Shown: in pieces, positions 8,128 to 15,882 of the stretch
Position numbering within the stretch: the stretch's first letter is position 1
How the letters are laid out: every line of letters begins with the position of its first letter
Source: an uncultured Ralstonia sp.
GTDB lineage: Bacteria > Pseudomonadota > Gammaproteobacteria > Burkholderiales > Burkholderiaceae
Length of the DNA stretch: 49,428 nt
Reading direction: 5' to 3'
Assembly (NCBI GenBank): GCA_913056305.1
Contig: CAJXMR010000016.1
Location: 1 to 49,428 of the forward strand
Program-made: the position numbers and the translations under genes
The notes under the pieces: model-generated
The model's database searches: none
Told to the model about the DNA's origin: nothing
Seen by the model: the letters and a program-made list of their open reading frames with translations, nothing else

Positions 8128-9024
8128 ATGAAGGCTGTCCTGCTGGAGAATCATCCGCTGCTGCGCGCCGGGCTTGCACAAATGCTCGCGCACCCCGCGC
8201 TGGGCCTGGACGTCAGCGCCCCGGAATGCCAAGACTGGTCCCAAGAGGCCCCCCAACTTGCTGATCTGCTCGTCATTGGCGTGGACGAAGCATTCGGCAC
8301 GCTCGATGCCGCGCGATTGCGTGACGTCGTTGCGCGCAGCACGGCACGCCATGTGGTGGTGCTGGCCGCGCGCGTGTCGCCCGAAGAGGCGCATGCCGCC
8401 ATGCTGTGCGGCGTGGATGCCTATGTCGCCAAGGCGCAATCGCCGCAGGTGCTGCTGGCCACGCTGCAGCTGGTGCTGGCGGGCGGGCAATCGTATCCAC
8501 CGCTGATGCCGCGCGCCGCGGTGCCGACCGCGCCGGTACCGATGCAGGCCATCGATGCGGCCGAGGCCGCGCAGCGCTTGAGCGTATCGCAGCGGCAGTA
8601 CGAGGTGCTGGTGCTGCTCTCGCGCGGGCACTCGGTCAAGGGCGTCGGTCGTCTGCTGGGCATTTCGGAAGCCACCGTCAAGACGCATGCGTGCACGCTG
8701 TACCGGCGCCTGAACGTGCGCAACAAGAGCGAGGCCGTCTACGCCGTCATGCGCCTGGGCATCCCGCTGGAGCTGCAAGGCGGGCCGGCCGCGACAGCGG
8801 CGTTTGTCAGCGTCGATTCGCCCGATGACGCTGCGTGCGACGCGAGCGGCGATGTTGCGCCCGCTGCCGTTGCGTCGGCCCATGCGCCGGCGGTTGTCTC
8901 GCCACGGTTTGCTGCCAACGACCACACAGCTCAATCCCGCTGGGCCGCAATGACGCGGGCCTTTGGCATGAGCGGCGAGCCGGTGCGCGTGGCCAACGGC
9001 ACGCGCCGCTCCGGCATGGTCTGA
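8128..9024 (+). CDS. LuxR-type response regulator with degenerate receiver domain
   Basis: DNA-binding regulator, 298 aa, with GAGGAAACC before the ATG. Residues 1-125 align with the NarL-type receiver fold (MKAVLLENHPLLRAGLAQML; conserved Lys in AYVAKAQ at 102), but the acidic pair is changed to EN (7-8) and the position that normally holds the phosphoacceptor Asp in DLLVIG is Gly51. D53 is close but out of register. The switch Ser/Thr is Ala80. The HTH domain (about 148-212) is canonical: LSVSQRQYEVLVLLSRGHS, KGVGRLLGISEATVKTHACT, LYRRLNVRNKSEAV. An Ala-rich tail of about 85 residues follows. Loss of the acceptor suggests phosphorylation-independent control, as in CsgD/VpsT-like biofilm regulators. 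Its divergent neighbour is the PilZ-controlled polysaccharide operon, which it may regulate (inference). Confidence 0.88.
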   Translation: MKAVLLENHPLLRAGLAQMLAHPALGLDVSAPECQDWSQEAPQLADLLVIGVDEAFGTLDAARLRDVVARSTARHVVVLAARVSPEEAHAAMLCGVDAYVAKAQSPQVLLATLQLVLAGGQSYPPLMPRAAVPTAPVPMQAIDAAEAAQRLSVSQRQYEVLVLLSRGHSVKGVGRLLGISEATVKTHACTLYRRLNVRNKSEAVYAVMRLGIPLELQGGPAATAAFVSVDSPDDAACDASGDVAPAAVASAHAPAVVSPRFAANDHTAQSRWAAMTRAFGMSGEPVRVANGTRRSGMV

Positions 9025-9138
9025 GTGCGCTGACCGCGCCAACACGCCCGAGAATCATGGCGCGGGGGAGCCGAGCAGGCGGGTATCGATGCATCCGCCG
9101 GGGCTGGCAGCGGCCCGGCGAATGCGGTTTTGCCTCGA

Positions 9139-9543
9139 CTACCGCTCGCCCGGGAAGGTATTGCCGAACATCGGATGACCGCCGGCCGATTCGCTGCGCG
9201 TCGGTTCGTCCTGCAACACGTCCCAATGCTCGACGAGCTTGCCGTCTTCGATGCGCAGGATATCCAAGGCGATCATGGCAGCGGGTTGGGCCGAGCTGGT
9301 GTAGCGGCTGTGCACCCAGACAAAGTCGTCTTTGGCGATGACCATGTCGTACTCGAAACGGATGTTGGCCAGCGTACGGACCAGGCCGAACAGCCCGTCG
9401 CGCCCGGCCGGGACGTGCCGGCTGTGCTGGACGTAGGCATCGGACCAGAACTGCGCCGCTTTGTCGTAGTCCTTCTGGTTGAACAGCGTGTCCAGCGCTT
9501 CCAGAACAAACGCTGTGTTCTTCTCTTCAAGTGTTGCAGTCAT
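9139..9543 (-). CDS. SnoaL-like/NTF2-fold protein
   Basis: Small protein of 134 aa with a GGAG site before the ATG at 9543. It has the NTF2-like layout: N-terminal helix (EEKNTAFVLEALDTLFNQKDYDKAAQFW), YVQHSRHVPAGRDGL, and a beta-sheet ending IALDILRIEDGKLVEHWDVLQDEP, the signature of the SnoaL-like polyketide-cyclase superfamily. Many members are small hydrolases, isomerases or ligand-binding proteins of unknown substrate. It follows two SDR genes on the same strand (37-bp gap to the SDR at 9580), so it is probably the third gene of an SDR-SDR-SnoaL operon controlled by the divergent GlxA regulator at 11335. The exact reaction cannot be assigned. Confidence 0.85.
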   Translation of the reverse strand: MTATLEEKNTAFVLEALDTLFNQKDYDKAAQFWSDAYVQHSRHVPAGRDGLFGLVRTLANIRFEYDMVIAKDDFVWVHSRYTSSAQPAAMIALDILRIEDGKLVEHWDVLQDEPTRSESAGGHPMFGNTFPGER

Positions 9544-9579
9544 GACAGAACTCCGGTGATGTCTGACGTCGTGCCGCCT

Positions 9580-10341
9580 TTATTCAACGGGAATCGGGTT
9601 GTCGACGATGAACTGGTTGAACTGTTCGACAAACGCATGCTCGTTGGGCCCGGCGTTGTCGCGCAGCGGCTTGGCGGCGTCGACGACGACTTCGGTCGTG
9701 GCGGTTTCCAGGCGCGCCATCGTCTCGGCAATGAACGCGTCGAGCGGCATGGCGCGCGGGTCGCCGCTCTTGTGGATGAGATCCGTGTCGACCCAGGGCG
9801 GTGCGATCTCGAGCACGCGCACGCTTGTGTCGCGCAGCATGAAGCGCTGCGACAGCGTGTATGAGTGGATCGCGGCCTTGGTGGCGGAGTACAGGGCCGT
9901 TTGCGCGATCGGCACGAAGGCGAGCACCGAGCTGTTGTTGATGAGGGTCGCCTCGGGCTGCCGCTTCAGATGCTCGATGAAGGCGCCGCTCACGCGCACG
10001 GGGCCAAGCAGGTTCGTGTTGACCAGATGGACGGCCTGCGCGTCGTCAAGCGGGCCGCCGGCATCGTCGAACGGCATGATGCCGGCGTTGTTGATCACCA
10101 CGTTCAAGGCCGGGTAGCGCGCGATCAATTGCGCGGCGACTTCGCGAATCTGCGCGGCGTCGCCGATGTCGAGTTCGACCGTATCGATGCCGGGATGCTG
10201 CTTGGCGATGTCGTCCAGCAGTGCCTTGCGCCGCCCCGCGACGATGACCTTGTTGCCGCGCGTGTGGAAGGCTTGCGCCAGTGCGCGGCCGATGCCCGAC
10301 GTACCGCCGGTGATGAATACCGTGTTTCCGCTGAGTTTCAT
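9580..10341 (-). CDS. Short-chain dehydrogenase/reductase, DltE-like
   Basis: Classical SDR of 253 aa; AGGAG precedes the ATG at 10341. The cofactor motif TGGTSGIG is at 12-19, NNAG near 88, catalytic Ser in NNSSVLAF, and the active-site YSATK with the following helix IHSYTLSQRF. The sequence resembles DltE-type SDRs (INNAGIMPFDD, APPWVDTDL). These are cytoplasmic NAD(P)H-dependent oxidoreductases; the substrate is not predictable. It is the middle gene of a three-gene minus-strand set between another SDR (upstream, 51-bp gap) and a SnoaL-like gene. Regulation by the adjacent GlxA-type protein is inferred from the divergent layout. Confidence 0.9.
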   Translation of the reverse strand: MKLSGNTVFITGGTSGIGRALAQAFHTRGNKVIVAGRRKALLDDIAKQHPGIDTVELDIGDAAQIREVAAQLIARYPALNVVINNAGIMPFDDAGGPLDDAQAVHLVNTNLLGPVRVSGAFIEHLKRQPEATLINNSSVLAFVPIAQTALYSATKAAIHSYTLSQRFMLRDTSVRVLEIAPPWVDTDLIHKSGDPRAMPLDAFIAETMARLETATTEVVVDAAKPLRDNAGPNEHAFVEQFNQFIVDNPIPVE

Positions 10342-10392
10342 GATGCGTGCTCCTGATGAGGATCGTTTGGGTGCAGGTTCGATGGCCGGGGC

Positions 10393-11205
10393 TTATCGCC
10401 CCGTTGCCGCCTGCGTCGCATACCGCGGTGCAGGGGTGTTGGTGGACAACTGCGGGGACATGGCGCGCCGTGCGGCGTCATAGGCTTCCCACGCATCGCC
10501 GTCATGCAGCGACGGGATCGTCACGAGTTCGCGGCGGTCGAAACCCGTCAACGCGGCGTCGACCATGTCGGTGGCGGACATGACGATGTCCTTGGGCAGG
10601 TGCTCGAGCGGGAGGCCGCCGGTCTGCCAGAAATCGGTGGCGGTGGCGCCGGGCAGCACGGCCTGCACCTGTACGCCCTTGTCGGCGAGTTCGTGGTGCA
10701 GCGACTGGCTGAAGGCCAGCACGAACGCCTTGCTGCCGCCGTAGACGCCGTTGAGCGTCTCCGGCGAGATCGCGGCGATGGACGAGATGTTGATGACGGC
10801 ACCCTTGCCGCGTGCGACGAAGCCCGGGACGGCGGCATACGTGAGGCGCGTGAGCGCGGTGACGTTCAGGTCGATCATCCGCGTCATCGCATCCGCGTCG
10901 CTGTCGAGCAGCGGCGTGTGCGTGCCCACGCCTGCGTTATTGACCAGCAGCGTGATGCTGGCGTCCTGTTTCAGCTTGGCTTCCACGGCGGCCAGCGCCG
11001 CGCGGTCGCCCAGGTCCGCGTCGACGATTTCGACGCTGCGGCGCGTCTCGGTCGTGATGCGGTTGGCCAGGGCGATCAGCCGGTCGCGGTTGCGCGCGAC
11101 CAGGATCAGGTCGTAGCCACGCCGTGCCAGCCGGTCGGCGTAGACTGCGCCGATACCCGACGACGCGCCGGTAATCAGGGCAGTCCCTTGATGCGATGAG
11201 GTCAT
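10393..11205 (-). CDS. Short-chain dehydrogenase/reductase
   Basis: SDR of 270 aa, ATG at 11205 with GGAG upstream. It shows TGASSGIGAVYADRLA (cofactor binding), the NNAGVG motif, catalytic Ser in NISSIAAISPE, and YGGSK as the Tyr-x-x-x-Lys pair, followed by PGATATDFW. The RGYDLILVARNRDRL segment after the first fold suggests NADP(H) preference through the Arg residues (family knowledge). It is the first gene of the SDR-SDR-SnoaL operon, divergent from the GlxA-type regulator at 11335 across a 129-bp region with an inverted repeat. The C-terminal tail (MSPQLSTNTPAPRYATQAATGR) is longer than usual and of low complexity. The substrate is unknown. Confidence 0.9.
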   Translation of the reverse strand: MTSSHQGTALITGASSGIGAVYADRLARRGYDLILVARNRDRLIALANRITTETRRSVEIVDADLGDRAALAAVEAKLKQDASITLLVNNAGVGTHTPLLDSDADAMTRMIDLNVTALTRLTYAAVPGFVARGKGAVINISSIAAISPETLNGVYGGSKAFVLAFSQSLHHELADKGVQVQAVLPGATATDFWQTGGLPLEHLPKDIVMSATDMVDAALTGFDRRELVTIPSLHDGDAWEAYDAARRAMSPQLSTNTPAPRYATQAATGR

Positions 11206-11241
11206 GATGTCGCTCCGTTTCGAAGGGGGTGTTGAATGCGT

Positions 11242-11295
11242 GAATGCATTCTGGCTTCGATTCGGTGCGACCGAAATGACGTTTATAGGTATGAT
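11242..11295. promoter_or_regulatory. Divergent control region with inverted repeats
   Basis: Between the SDR operon and the GlxA-type gene lie a palindrome GAATGCATTC (11242-11251), a perfect inverted repeat TTCGGT-GCG-ACCGAA (11261-11275) and a good -10-like TATGAT (11290-11295) facing the regulator gene. The inverted repeat is the best candidate operator for the AraC-domain regulator or another repressor. Assignment is by position only. Confidence 0.45.
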
Positions 11296-11334
11296 TCAGG
11301 ACGCGGCCTGACCGAAAACAGCGGGAGAACGGAC

Positions 11335-12282
11335 ATGCATCGGATCGGCTTTCTGATCAGCGACGGCTTCCAGATCATGGCGCTCGCGTCGCAGTCGGTA
11401 TTCGAGTACGCCAACATGACGGCGGGCGAGGCGTTCTACACGCTTGAGAATTTCTCGGTGGCCGGTGGCGAGGTGCGCTCGTCGCTCGGCATGGCGGTGA
11501 ACACGCGGTCGTTGCGTGGGAAAGCCGAGGTGGACACGTGGTTTGTCGCCGGGGTCAATGATCCGCTCAGCTCACCGGCGCCAGAGAAGATTCTGGCGTT
11601 CCTGCGCAAGGAGAGCACGCGCGCGAGGCGCATCGCCGGCATCTGCACCGGCGGGTTCGTGCTTGCGGAAGCGGGCTTGCTTGCGCATCGGCGCGCCACC
11701 ACGCATTGGTATTTTGGGCGCGAGATGCAGAGCCGATTTCCGGATATCCGCGTCGAGGAAGACCGCATCTATATCGTCGATGGCCCGATCTGGACGTCGG
11801 CCGGCATGACGGCCGGCCTCGACCTGGCGCTGGCGATGGTGGAAAAGGATCTGGGCGCGGAGATCGCGCGTTCAGTCGCGCACAAGCTGGTCATGCATCA
11901 GCGGCGCGCGGGCGGCCAGTCTCAGCATTCCGAAATGCTCGATCTCGCGCCCAAGTCCGATCGCATCCAGAATGCGCTGAACTATGCGCGCCAGAACCTG
12001 GGCCGTGCGCTGACGGTGGAAGAGCTGGCCGAGGCCGTTCACCTGAGCCCGCGCCAGTTTAGCCGCGTGTTCACGCTCGAGACGGGGCAGTCTCCGGCCA
12101 AGGCCATCGAAGGCCTGCGTCTGGAGGCGGCGCGGCTGATGATCGAACAGAGCCGGCACCCGCTGGATGTCATTGCCAAGGAAACCGGTTTTCGCGATCG
12201 CCGCCATATGCGCGAGGTGTTCATGCGCGGGTTTGGCGTGCCGCCCCAGGCGGTCCGGCGTGATGCGCGCATGGAGCTCTGA
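11335..12282 (+). CDS. GlxA-family transcriptional regulator (DJ-1/PfpI + AraC)
   Basis: 315-aa regulator. The start is ATG 11335 (MHRIGFLISDGF) with GGGAGAACGGAC upstream; the longer frame to 11236 lacks a site. Residues 1-190 form a DJ-1/PfpI-like amidotransferase fold, including ICTGGFVLAEAGLLAHRRATTHW, where the nucleophile-elbow Cys is retained (AGICTGGF). The C-terminal 100 residues are a double-HTH AraC domain (ALNYARQNLGRALTVEELAE, LSPRQFSRVF, GFRDRRHMREVFMRGFGVPP). Members sense small metabolites (for example in carnitine or arginine catabolism), usually activating neighbouring genes. It is divergent from the SDR-SDR-SnoaL operon and probably controls it. The ligand is unknown. A second GlxA-type regulator lies at 16354. 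Confidence 0.92.
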   Translation: MHRIGFLISDGFQIMALASQSVFEYANMTAGEAFYTLENFSVAGGEVRSSLGMAVNTRSLRGKAEVDTWFVAGVNDPLSSPAPEKILAFLRKESTRARRIAGICTGGFVLAEAGLLAHRRATTHWYFGREMQSRFPDIRVEEDRIYIVDGPIWTSAGMTAGLDLALAMVEKDLGAEIARSVAHKLVMHQRRAGGQSQHSEMLDLAPKSDRIQNALNYARQNLGRALTVEELAEAVHLSPRQFSRVFTLETGQSPAKAIEGLRLEAARLMIEQSRHPLDVIAKETGFRDRRHMREVFMRGFGVPPQAVRRDARMEL

Positions 12283-12656
12283 CGCCCCTTCCAGACCGGC
12301 GTGCCCCCATCCCCATTGGGCGCCACGCGTTCTCGTTGGCCGGGCGGTCGGGCAAACGTGCTAACCCGAAAGGTTGGATGCGGCACAGCATGGACTGCGC
12401 AATCGTTGCCGCCCGCGCGCCGGTCCACACGGCAAACGTATGTTGCGCTGCGAAGCGCGTGCGGCCTTCAAGCCTCCTGTCGGCATTGCGCGCTGACCCG
12501 GCGCGCGATCGCCTTGATTGGTACCGCGCGCGCGCCTATGCTTCGTTTTCCTGCAAGCAGAAGGCGCCCCGATCTCTCTCTCATTCGCCCTTGCAGTGCT
12601 CATGTGTCAGTGAACCAAGCCGACCGTCACGGGCATCCGTCCGCGACCAACCAAAC
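12283..12656. other. 374-bp intergenic region without a clear gene
   Basis: The stretch after the GlxA-type gene holds several open frames, but they are Arg/Ser/Pro-rich, lack ribosome sites and match no family. No strong hairpin plus T-run was seen. It probably contains the promoter of the small gene at 12657. Confidence 0.4.
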
Positions 12657-12902
12657 ATGCTGGAGTCGACTGTGCTGAGTCCCCATGAATTTGCCGTCCT
12701 GCTCTTGGTCAACGAGGGTGCCGAAGCCGCGGAATTGGACCGCGCGGATGTCGAGGCACTGATCGAGCACCAACTCGTCACGCTGGAGCGTCGTGGCCCC
12801 GACCGTTGCTACGTGCGTGTGACCCTCCAGGGGTATGCCTTTCTCAAAGCTTCCGGGCACGTTCGCGCAAGCGGGCAACGCGCGGTGGCCGCCGTGCATT
12901 GA
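12657..12902 (+). CDS. Small conserved-looking hypothetical protein, winged-helix-like
   Basis: 81-aa frame from ATG 12657 (MLESTVLSPHEF); an in-frame GTG at 12672 is an alternative. The body is LSPHEFAVLLLVNEG, ADVEALIEHQLVTLERR, then a beta-hairpin VRVTLQGYAFLKAS. A helix-helix-helix order followed by a strand pair resembles a single winged-helix domain of the MarR/PadR type, but the sequence is too short to be certain and I do not recognise the family. No clear Shine-Dalgarno sequence is present. The 3' end overlaps the longest possible frame of the next gene (ATG 12835), which suggests that gene starts later. Composition is protein-like, with charged helices and few rare residues. Confidence 0.6.
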   Translation: MLESTVLSPHEFAVLLLVNEGAEAAELDRADVEALIEHQLVTLERRGPDRCYVRVTLQGYAFLKASGHVRASGQRAVAAVH

Positions 12903-12939
12903 GCGCATTGCCCGTCGCAAGAACGTCCCTGCATCACCC

Positions 12940-13932
12940 GTGTTGAGGCTGGCCGCGTCTTTTGCCTCGGCCCTGGTGTGCGCCGCACTCACCGTAGGGT
13001 TGGCGCAGGCGCAGCCACCGTCGTTCGAATCGTTCACCGTCCCGGCCGGCAGCGCGCCGCACGACGTTGCGCCGTCGCCTGACGGCACGGTGTGGTACAC
13101 CGCGCAGGCGCAGGGTGCGGTCGGGCGGTTGGACCCGCGCAGCGGCAAGACCGACCGGGTCCCGCTCGGCGCTGGGTCCGCACCGCACGGTGTGATCATT
13201 GGCCCCGACCGGGCGGCATGGATCACGGACGGCGGTCTGAACGCGATCGTGCGCGTTGATCCGAAGACACTGGTTGTCACGCGTTTTCCATTGCCGAAGG
13301 ACCGGCCCGGCGCCAACCTGAACACCGCGGTCTTCGACCAGCGCGGGCACCTGTGGTTTACCGGGCAAAGCGGCATCTACGGCGAGCTCGACCCGGTGCG
13401 CGCCAGCCTGCGCGTGTTCGATGCGCCGCGCGGGCCGGGGCCCTACGGCATCTGCTTGACGCCTGACGGCAGCCTGTACTTCGCGTCACTGGCCGGCAGC
13501 TATCTCGGCCACATTGACCCCGTGAGTGGCGCGGCGCAGGTCATCGAGCCGCCGACGCCGAAGCAGGGCGCTCGCCGCGTGTGGGCCGATTCGAAAGGGC
13601 GCGTGTGGGTGAGCGAGTGGAACGCCGGGCAGGTCGGCATGTTCGACCCGGCCACGCAGCAATGGCGCGAATGGCGGCTGCCCGGCAGCGACCCGCATGC
13701 ATACGCGATCTTCGTCGACGACCAGGACATCGTCTGGCTCAGTGAATGGAGCGCCAATGCGCTGGTGCGCTTCGACCCGCGCGCGGAGCGGTTCGAGGTG
13801 CTGCCGCTGCCGCGCACCCACGCGAACGTGCGCCAGATGATGGGCCGCCCCGGCGAACTCTGGCTGTCCGAATCCGGCACCGACCATCTGCTGCGCTATC
13901 GGTCCCGCGCGGCAGATGCCAGCGGAAACTGA
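12940..13932 (+). CDS. Virginiamycin B lyase-like beta-propeller protein, secreted
   Basis: About 330 aa from a GTG at 12940, chosen because it directly precedes a signal peptide (LRLAASFASALVCAALTVGLAQAQ). An in-frame ATG at 12835 would add 35 unlikely residues and overlap the previous gene. The mature protein has repeated blades of about 42 residues: GSAPHDVAPSPDGTVWYTAQ, GSAPHGVIIGPDRAAWITD, LNTAVFDQRGHLWFTGQ, GPYGICLTPDGSLYFAS, GARRVWADSKGRVWVSEW, HAYAIFVDDQDIVWLSEW. This is the SMP-30/Vgb seven-blade propeller type. Annotated relatives are called streptogramin lyases, but most have no proven antibiotic activity. The family is well supported; the substrate is not. It probably acts in the periplasm. 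Confidence 0.85.
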   Translation: MLRLAASFASALVCAALTVGLAQAQPPSFESFTVPAGSAPHDVAPSPDGTVWYTAQAQGAVGRLDPRSGKTDRVPLGAGSAPHGVIIGPDRAAWITDGGLNAIVRVDPKTLVVTRFPLPKDRPGANLNTAVFDQRGHLWFTGQSGIYGELDPVRASLRVFDAPRGPGPYGICLTPDGSLYFASLAGSYLGHIDPVSGAAQVIEPPTPKQGARRVWADSKGRVWVSEWNAGQVGMFDPATQQWREWRLPGSDPHAYAIFVDDQDIVWLSEWSANALVRFDPRAERFEVLPLPRTHANVRQMMGRPGELWLSESGTDHLLRYRSRAADASGN

Positions 13933-13954
13933 GCAACGCGTTGACCCTTGCCGA

Positions 13955-14350
13955 CTAGCCGCGGGCCGAGGCCTTGTTCACGGCGACTGCCGCTCGGATG
14001 AGCGCCTTGAGCGCCGCCGCGTCCACCGTGTCGCCGTCATGGAAATCAATGGCGCGCCGGGTGTTGCCTTCGAGGCTGGAATTGAACAGGCCGGAAGGGT
14101 CCGCCACCGCGGCGCCCTTGGCGAACGTCATCTTCACGGCCTTCTTGTAGGTCTCGCCGGTGCAGAGGATGCCGTTGTGCGACCAGACGGGAACGTTCCA
14201 CTTCCATTCCTCGACCACGGCGGGCTCCGCCTCCTTGATCAGGGCGCGCAGGTGGGCGAGCATCTCGCCGCGCCAGTCGCCAAGCTCTTCGATTCTTGCG
14301 TCGATCAACTCGGCTGCGGATGCAGCTGTCTCCGGCGGGCTTGTCTTCAT
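13955..14350 (-). CDS. DUF1801 (YdhG-like) protein
   Basis: 131-aa cytoplasmic protein. The ATG at 14350 is preceded by AAAGGAGG at ideal spacing, which decides the start against the longer frame to 14449. It shows the DUF1801 pattern: IDARIEELGDWRGEMLAHLRALI, PAVVEEWKWNVPVW, then ILCTGETYKKAVKMTFAKGAAVAD and a C-terminal helix LKALIRAAVAVN. The fold is related to small iron-chaperone/frataxin-like YdhG proteins of unclear function. It converges on the beta-propeller gene (22-bp gap) and appears to be a single-gene unit. Confidence 0.85.
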   Translation of the reverse strand: MKTSPPETAASAAELIDARIEELGDWRGEMLAHLRALIKEAEPAVVEEWKWNVPVWSHNGILCTGETYKKAVKMTFAKGAAVADPSGLFNSSLEGNTRRAIDFHDGDTVDAAALKALIRAAVAVNKASARG

Positions 14351-14570
14351 GCGAACTGCCTCCTTTGGGGGCCCCGCGCTCGGGGCGTTGAACGTGGCTG
14401 CGCTCAACGCAGCCGCCCTCTCCGCAAATACGTTCGCGGGCCTGGACACCTGCGCGGCGGGCTCAGCCGAGCGGGCCGGGTGAAGTGGCCCTGCAATTGT
14501 AGGTACGTTCTCTGGGGTCGCCAGTGTCCGACCCCCCGAGCCGCAGAGAGAAGACGCTGCGCCGACCGCG

Positions 14571-15806
14571 CTAGCGCGGAACCCGCTGCGCCATCCACCG
14601 TCGATACCGCCGCGTCTCGCAGACGGTGGTCAACTGCTGCAACAGCAGCGCCCTGAGCGGCGACACCTGCGGATGCGTGCCGCGCCCCTCGCTGAGCCGC
14701 TTGAGCTGGAACTTGACCACCGCCATGTTGGCCACCGAGCCCAGCACCTTGTTCTTCCACGTGATCGGGCGCAGCACCGGCGCGTTGTTCTTGCCCGCGC
14801 GCCAGTCGCGCGGCAGGTTCGGGTCGATGGAAAGCGCGGTGGCAATGCCGACCATGCCGATACCGCTGTCGACCACCTGCTCAGCCACCGCGCGCCGGCG
14901 GATACCGCCCGTGACCATCAAGGGCATGTGTGCGACCGCCGCGATGTCGCGCGCGAACTCCAGAAAATACGCCTCCCGCGCGAGCGTGCGGCCATCACGC
15001 GCCTGCCCCTGCATCGCGGGGGCTTCGTAGCTGCCGCCCGACAACTCGACCAGGTCGACGCCCAGCGGGTTGAGCAGCTCAACCACGCGCTTCGCGTCAT
15101 CGGGGCTGAAGCCGCCGCGCTGGAAGTCGGCCGAGTTCAGCTTGACCGACACCACGAACTGCGGCGACACCGCACCGCGCACCGACCGCACGATGTCCAG
15201 CAGCAGGCGCGCGCGGTTCTCGATGCTGCCGCCCCATTGGTCTTGCCGCTTGTTGGTGATGGGCGACAGGAACTGGCTCAGCAGGTAGCCATGGGCCGCG
15301 TGGATCTGCACGCCGGTAAAGCCGCTGCGCTCGGCCAGAAGCGCTGCGCGCGTGAAGCGTTGCTGCACCTCGGCGATGTCGGCGTCCGTCATTTCCCGGG
15401 GCACGGGAAATTGCTTGGACAGGGCACCCAGGTCCAACGGAATGGCGGAAGGCGCCAGCGTGGTCTGGCCGAGCGCCGCAGGCATCTGGCGCCCGGGGTG
15501 GTTGATCTGCATCCAGACATGCGCGCCGTGGGCCCGCGCGATCTGCGCCCAGCGCTGGAAGCGGTCGAGGTGCACGTCGTCTTCCAGCACCACGCCGTTC
15601 GGCCCGGTCATGGCGCGGTGATCCACCATCACGTTGCCGGTCAGGATCAGGCCGGCGCGGCCGTTGGCCCAGGCCTCGTACAGGCGCAGCAGCGCGTCGG
15701 ACGGCGCGTGGTCGGCGTCCGCCATGTTCTCTTCCATGGCCGCCTTGGCCAGGCGGTTGGGGATCACTGCGCCATTGGGCAGGGTCAGGGGCGTGAACAG
15801 CTTCAT
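14571..15806 (-). CDS. NADH:flavin oxidoreductase / old yellow enzyme family
   Basis: FMN-dependent TIM-barrel oxidoreductase of 411 aa from ATG 15806 (MKLFTPLTLPNG). Family marks: NRLAKAAMEENMAD, the flavin-contact segment GLILTGNVMVD, QINHPGRQMP (His/Asn-type active site), GVQIHAAHGYLLSQFLSP, a barrel strand with NRARLLLDIVRSVR, and MVTGGIRRRAVAEQVV near the phosphate site. Members reduce activated C=C bonds or dienoyl-CoA. There is no C-terminal FAD/NAD domain, so it is the single-domain type. It is divergent from a MerR regulator (15883), with a dyad between them that probably controls both, suggesting induction by electrophiles or oxidants (inference). Confidence 0.92.
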   Translation of the reverse strand: MKLFTPLTLPNGAVIPNRLAKAAMEENMADADHAPSDALLRLYEAWANGRAGLILTGNVMVDHRAMTGPNGVVLEDDVHLDRFQRWAQIARAHGAHVWMQINHPGRQMPAALGQTTLAPSAIPLDLGALSKQFPVPREMTDADIAEVQQRFTRAALLAERSGFTGVQIHAAHGYLLSQFLSPITNKRQDQWGGSIENRARLLLDIVRSVRGAVSPQFVVSVKLNSADFQRGGFSPDDAKRVVELLNPLGVDLVELSGGSYEAPAMQGQARDGRTLAREAYFLEFARDIAAVAHMPLMVTGGIRRRAVAEQVVDSGIGMVGIATALSIDPNLPRDWRAGKNNAPVLRPITWKNKVLGSVANMAVVKFQLKRLSEGRGTHPQVSPLRALLLQQLTTVCETRRYRRWMAQRVPR

Positions 15807-15843
15807 GGGGGCATCCTCGGTTGACGACACCGTAACCCTAAGC

Positions 15844-15859
15844 TTAAAGTTAACTTGAA
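15844..15859. promoter_or_regulatory. MerR-type dyad between the OYE homologue and merR-family genes
   Basis: TTAAAGTTAACTTGAA is a near-perfect dyad centred on GTTAAC, inside the 76-bp divergent region. The same core occurs in SoxR-type operators (general knowledge of the family). It lies directly upstream of both start codons, so the MerR-family protein at 15883 is the likely ligand. Confidence 0.6.
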
Positions 15860-15882
15860 TGTCAAGCGCTGGGAGTGCGCAA

